Assembly: GCF_016864015.1 (NCBI RefSeq)
Contig: NZ_CP045067.1
Location: forward strand, 1,895,001-1,959,000
Reading direction: 5' to 3'
Length of the DNA stretch: 64,000 bases
Source: Lacinutrix sp. WUR7
GTDB lineage: Bacteria; Bacteroidota; Bacteroidia; Flavobacteriales; Flavobacteriaceae
Below are positions 62,266-64,000 of this stretch, piece after piece (within the stretch, counting starts at the first letter, position 1; each line of letters begins with the position of its first letter). The position numbers and the translations under genes were made by a program. The notes beneath the pieces are model-generated. The model was not told the DNA's origin. It ran no database searches and was given only the letters and a program-made list of their open reading frames with translations.

Positions 62266-64000
62266 TTGATATCAAAATCCACCATAGACCATGTATTTGA
62301 AACCTCACGCGTAGAAGAGGTTATTGGCGATTTTGTGCAATTAAAAAAGTCGGGAAGTAGCTTTAAAGGTTTAAGTCCGTTTAGTGAAGAACGTACACCA
62401 AGTTTTATGGTGTCTCCTGTCAAGCAAATCTGGAAAGATTTTAGTACCGGAAAAGGAGGGAATGCCGTTGCTTTTTTAATGGAGCATGAGCATTTTACCT
62501 ATCCAGAAGCTATAAAATACTTGGCTAAAAAGTACAATATTGAAATTGAAGAAACCGAGCAGAGCAACGAGCAAAAAGAACAGGCTAATGAACGGGAAAG
62601 TTTATATCTAGTTAGTGAATATGCGAGTACCTATTTTCAGAAGGTATTATTAAAAACCGATAAAGGAAAAGCTATTGGTTTAAGCTATTTTAAAGAACGT
62701 GGTTTTACAGACGAAACCATTAAGAAGTTCGCATTAGGTTACTCTTTAGACGAGTGGCAAGCCTTTACAGACGAAGCTTTAAAGCAAGGCTATAAAATAG
62801 AATTCTTAGAAAAAACCGGACTGACTATCGTGAAAGGTGAAAAACGCTTTGACCGATTTAAAGGTCGTGTGATGTTCCCAATACAAAGTATGAGTGGTCG
62901 TGTGCTTGGTTATGGCGGACGTATTTTAACCAACGATAAAAAAGCTGCCAAATACCTAAACTCTCCAGAGAGTGATATTTACCATAAAAGTAAAGTTTTG
63001 TATGGTATTTATCAGGCAAAACAAAGTATTGCTAAAGAAGATAATTGTTTTTTAGTGGAAGGATATACCGATGTGATTCAGTTTCATCAAACAGGAATTC
63101 ATAATGTGGTTTCTTCTTCTGGTACTGCATTAACGCCAGACCAAATTCGGTTAATAAATAGGCTTACCAAAAATATTACCGTACTTTTTGATGGAGATGC
63201 TGCAGGTTTACGTGCTTCGCTTCGCGGAATTGATTTAATTCTGGAGCAAGGTATGAATGTGAAAATTTGTACGTTTCCGGAAGGCGAAGATCCAGATAGT
63301 TTTGCAAAACAAAATACCTTAGAAGAGTTAAGCGATTATTTAAGGGAACATGCACAAGATTTTATTCAGTTTAAAGCTTCGGTTTTATATGAAGAGTCTA
63401 AAAATGATCCTATTAAAAAAGCAGATACTATTCGAGATATCGTGAACAGTATTGCTAAAATTCCGGATAGAATTAAAAAGGAAATCTATATTCAAGAATG
63501 TTCTAGAATTATGGATATTAGTGAGCAAGTGTTGTTTACAACCTTGGCACAAATTACCAATAAAGACGTTCAGGAAACACATAAAGAAGCGAGTAAACAG
63601 CAAACCGCTTTTGAAGTCATTAAGCATGAACAACCTAAGAAAAAGGTTGATGTGCAATATGTTTTAGAACGAAAAATTATTGAAATACTACTGCTTTACG
63701 GAAATAAAACAGAAGATTTTGAAGATTTAGTTTTAAAAGAGAATGATAAGAATGAGCTGATTCTAGAGCCTGTAAAACATCAAGCAAAAGTTTTTGAAAA
63801 AATATATTTAGACTTGCAAGATGATGAAATGCAGTTTACTAATACGCAGTTTAAAAACTTGTATTATACCATTATTGATACACTAAATCAGAATCCGGAG
63901 TTTGCAATAGAGCAGTTTGTAAACACGGTAGAGCAAGATGTGGCTAATGAGATTTCTACTATTTTAATGGATGATGAGCGTTATAGTTTGTCTGATTGGC
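62266..64000 (+). CDS. dnaG: DNA primase (3' end outside window)
   Basis: About 578 residues visible. TTG start, as the conserved N-terminus reads ISKSTIDHVFETSRVEEVIG and no ATG precedes it. The catalytic TOPRIM core is clear: KGRVMFPIQSMSGRVLGYGGR, LVEGYTDVIQFHQTG, SSGTALTPDQIRLI, VLFDGDAAGLRASLRG. The zinc-finger region reads LSPFSEERTPSFMVSP...KDFSTGKGG, where the zinc ligands of other primases (Cys, His, Cys, Cys) are Ser, Ser, Asp, Thr. It makes the RNA primers of replication; the C-terminal helicase-binding region continues beyond 64000. Confidence 0.95.
   Translation, partial: MISKSTIDHVFETSRVEEVIGDFVQLKKSGSSFKGLSPFSEERTPSFMVSPVKQIWKDFSTGKGGNAVAFLMEHEHFTYPEAIKYLAKKYNIEIEETEQSNEQKEQANERESLYLVSEYASTYFQKVLLKTDKGKAIGLSYFKERGFTDETIKKFALGYSLDEWQAFTDEALKQGYKIEFLEKTGLTIVKGEKRFDRFKGRVMFPIQSMSGRVLGYGGRILTNDKKAAKYLNSPESDIYHKSKVLYGIYQAKQSIAKEDNCFLVEGYTDVIQFHQTGIHNVVSSSGTALTPDQIRLINRLTKNITVLFDGDAAGLRASLRGIDLILEQGMNVKICTFPEGEDPDSFAKQNTLEELSDYLREHAQDFIQFKASVLYEESKNDPIKKADTIRDIVNSIAKIPDRIKKEIYIQECSRIMDISEQVLFTTLAQITNKDVQETHKEASKQQTAFEVIKHEQPKKKVDVQYVLERKIIEILLLYGNKTEDFEDLVLKENDKNELILEPVKHQAKVFEKIYLDLQDDEMQFTNTQFKNLYYTIIDTLNQNPEFAIEQFVNTVEQDVANEISTILMDDERYSLSDW

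Noticed and set aside
1-64000. tRNA and rRNA genes
   Set aside because: I found no tRNA cloverleaf ends or rRNA sequence on reading both strands; this is a visual search and could miss an unusual tRNA.

Overview
The window reads as a stretch of a marine-type Flavobacteriaceae chromosome (Bacteroidota); I cannot fix the genus. The evidence is the low GC, promoters of the TAnnTTTG type, few Shine-Dalgarno sequences, several TTG/GTG starts, a gldA-type gliding gene, a type IX secretion tail, head-GIN/DUF2807, DUF3857, DUF6090, DUF6624 and DUF6705-like proteins, and the DAHP synthase-chorismate mutase fusion usual in this family.

Left part (1-25.4 kb), amino-acid and sulfur metabolism. leuA-leuC run leftwards off the edge. 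Then come two SAM-riboswitch transcription units. The first carries an O-acetylhomoserine sulfhydrylase, a three-domain fusion (homoserine O-acetyltransferase + aspartokinase + homoserine dehydrogenase), a second Cys/Met PLP enzyme, an Rrf2 regulator, and a closely packed sulfite-assimilation run (cysH, HEPN-tailed sulfite reductase, two siroheme genes, a flavin reductase, cysE, cysM). The second carries a split metH with a tiny ABM-domain gene between its halves, followed by metF. Together they make homoserine, activate it, reduce sulfate to sulfide, make cysteine, homocysteine and methionine, and recycle methyl groups.

Middle part (25.4-47.2 kb), core genes: secreted proteins, gldA, an aromatic operon (prephenate dehydratase, aminotransferase, prephenate dehydrogenase, DAHP synthase/chorismate mutase) behind a candidate ribosome-mediated attenuator whose leader peptide is packed with Phe, Tyr and Trp, then rsgA, dtd, a DUF3857 protein, a deletion-scar pseudogene, mazG-like, aroA, queA, rlmN, a prenyl synthase, a sigma/anti-sigma pair, an outer-membrane barrel, and a dioxygenase-decarboxylase pair.

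Right part (47.3-62.0 kb), the accessory region: an integron-like cassette array without an integrase. Fourteen complete sites of about 131-135 bp (one of 198 bp) plus a remnant at each end separate fifteen cassettes. Each cassette starts with GTTR... and ends with the reverse complement of its own start, exactly as integron cassettes and attC sites do. All cassette genes lie on the minus strand a few bases from the sites. Three cassettes have no recognisable gene. One site is split by an IS110-family element; its upstream non-coding region has the layout of a bridge RNA, with one loop repeating the attC flank at the insertion point and another repeating the right end of the element. Removing the element restores a 131-bp site. 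The window ends in dnaG, whose N-terminal zinc ligands are all replaced.
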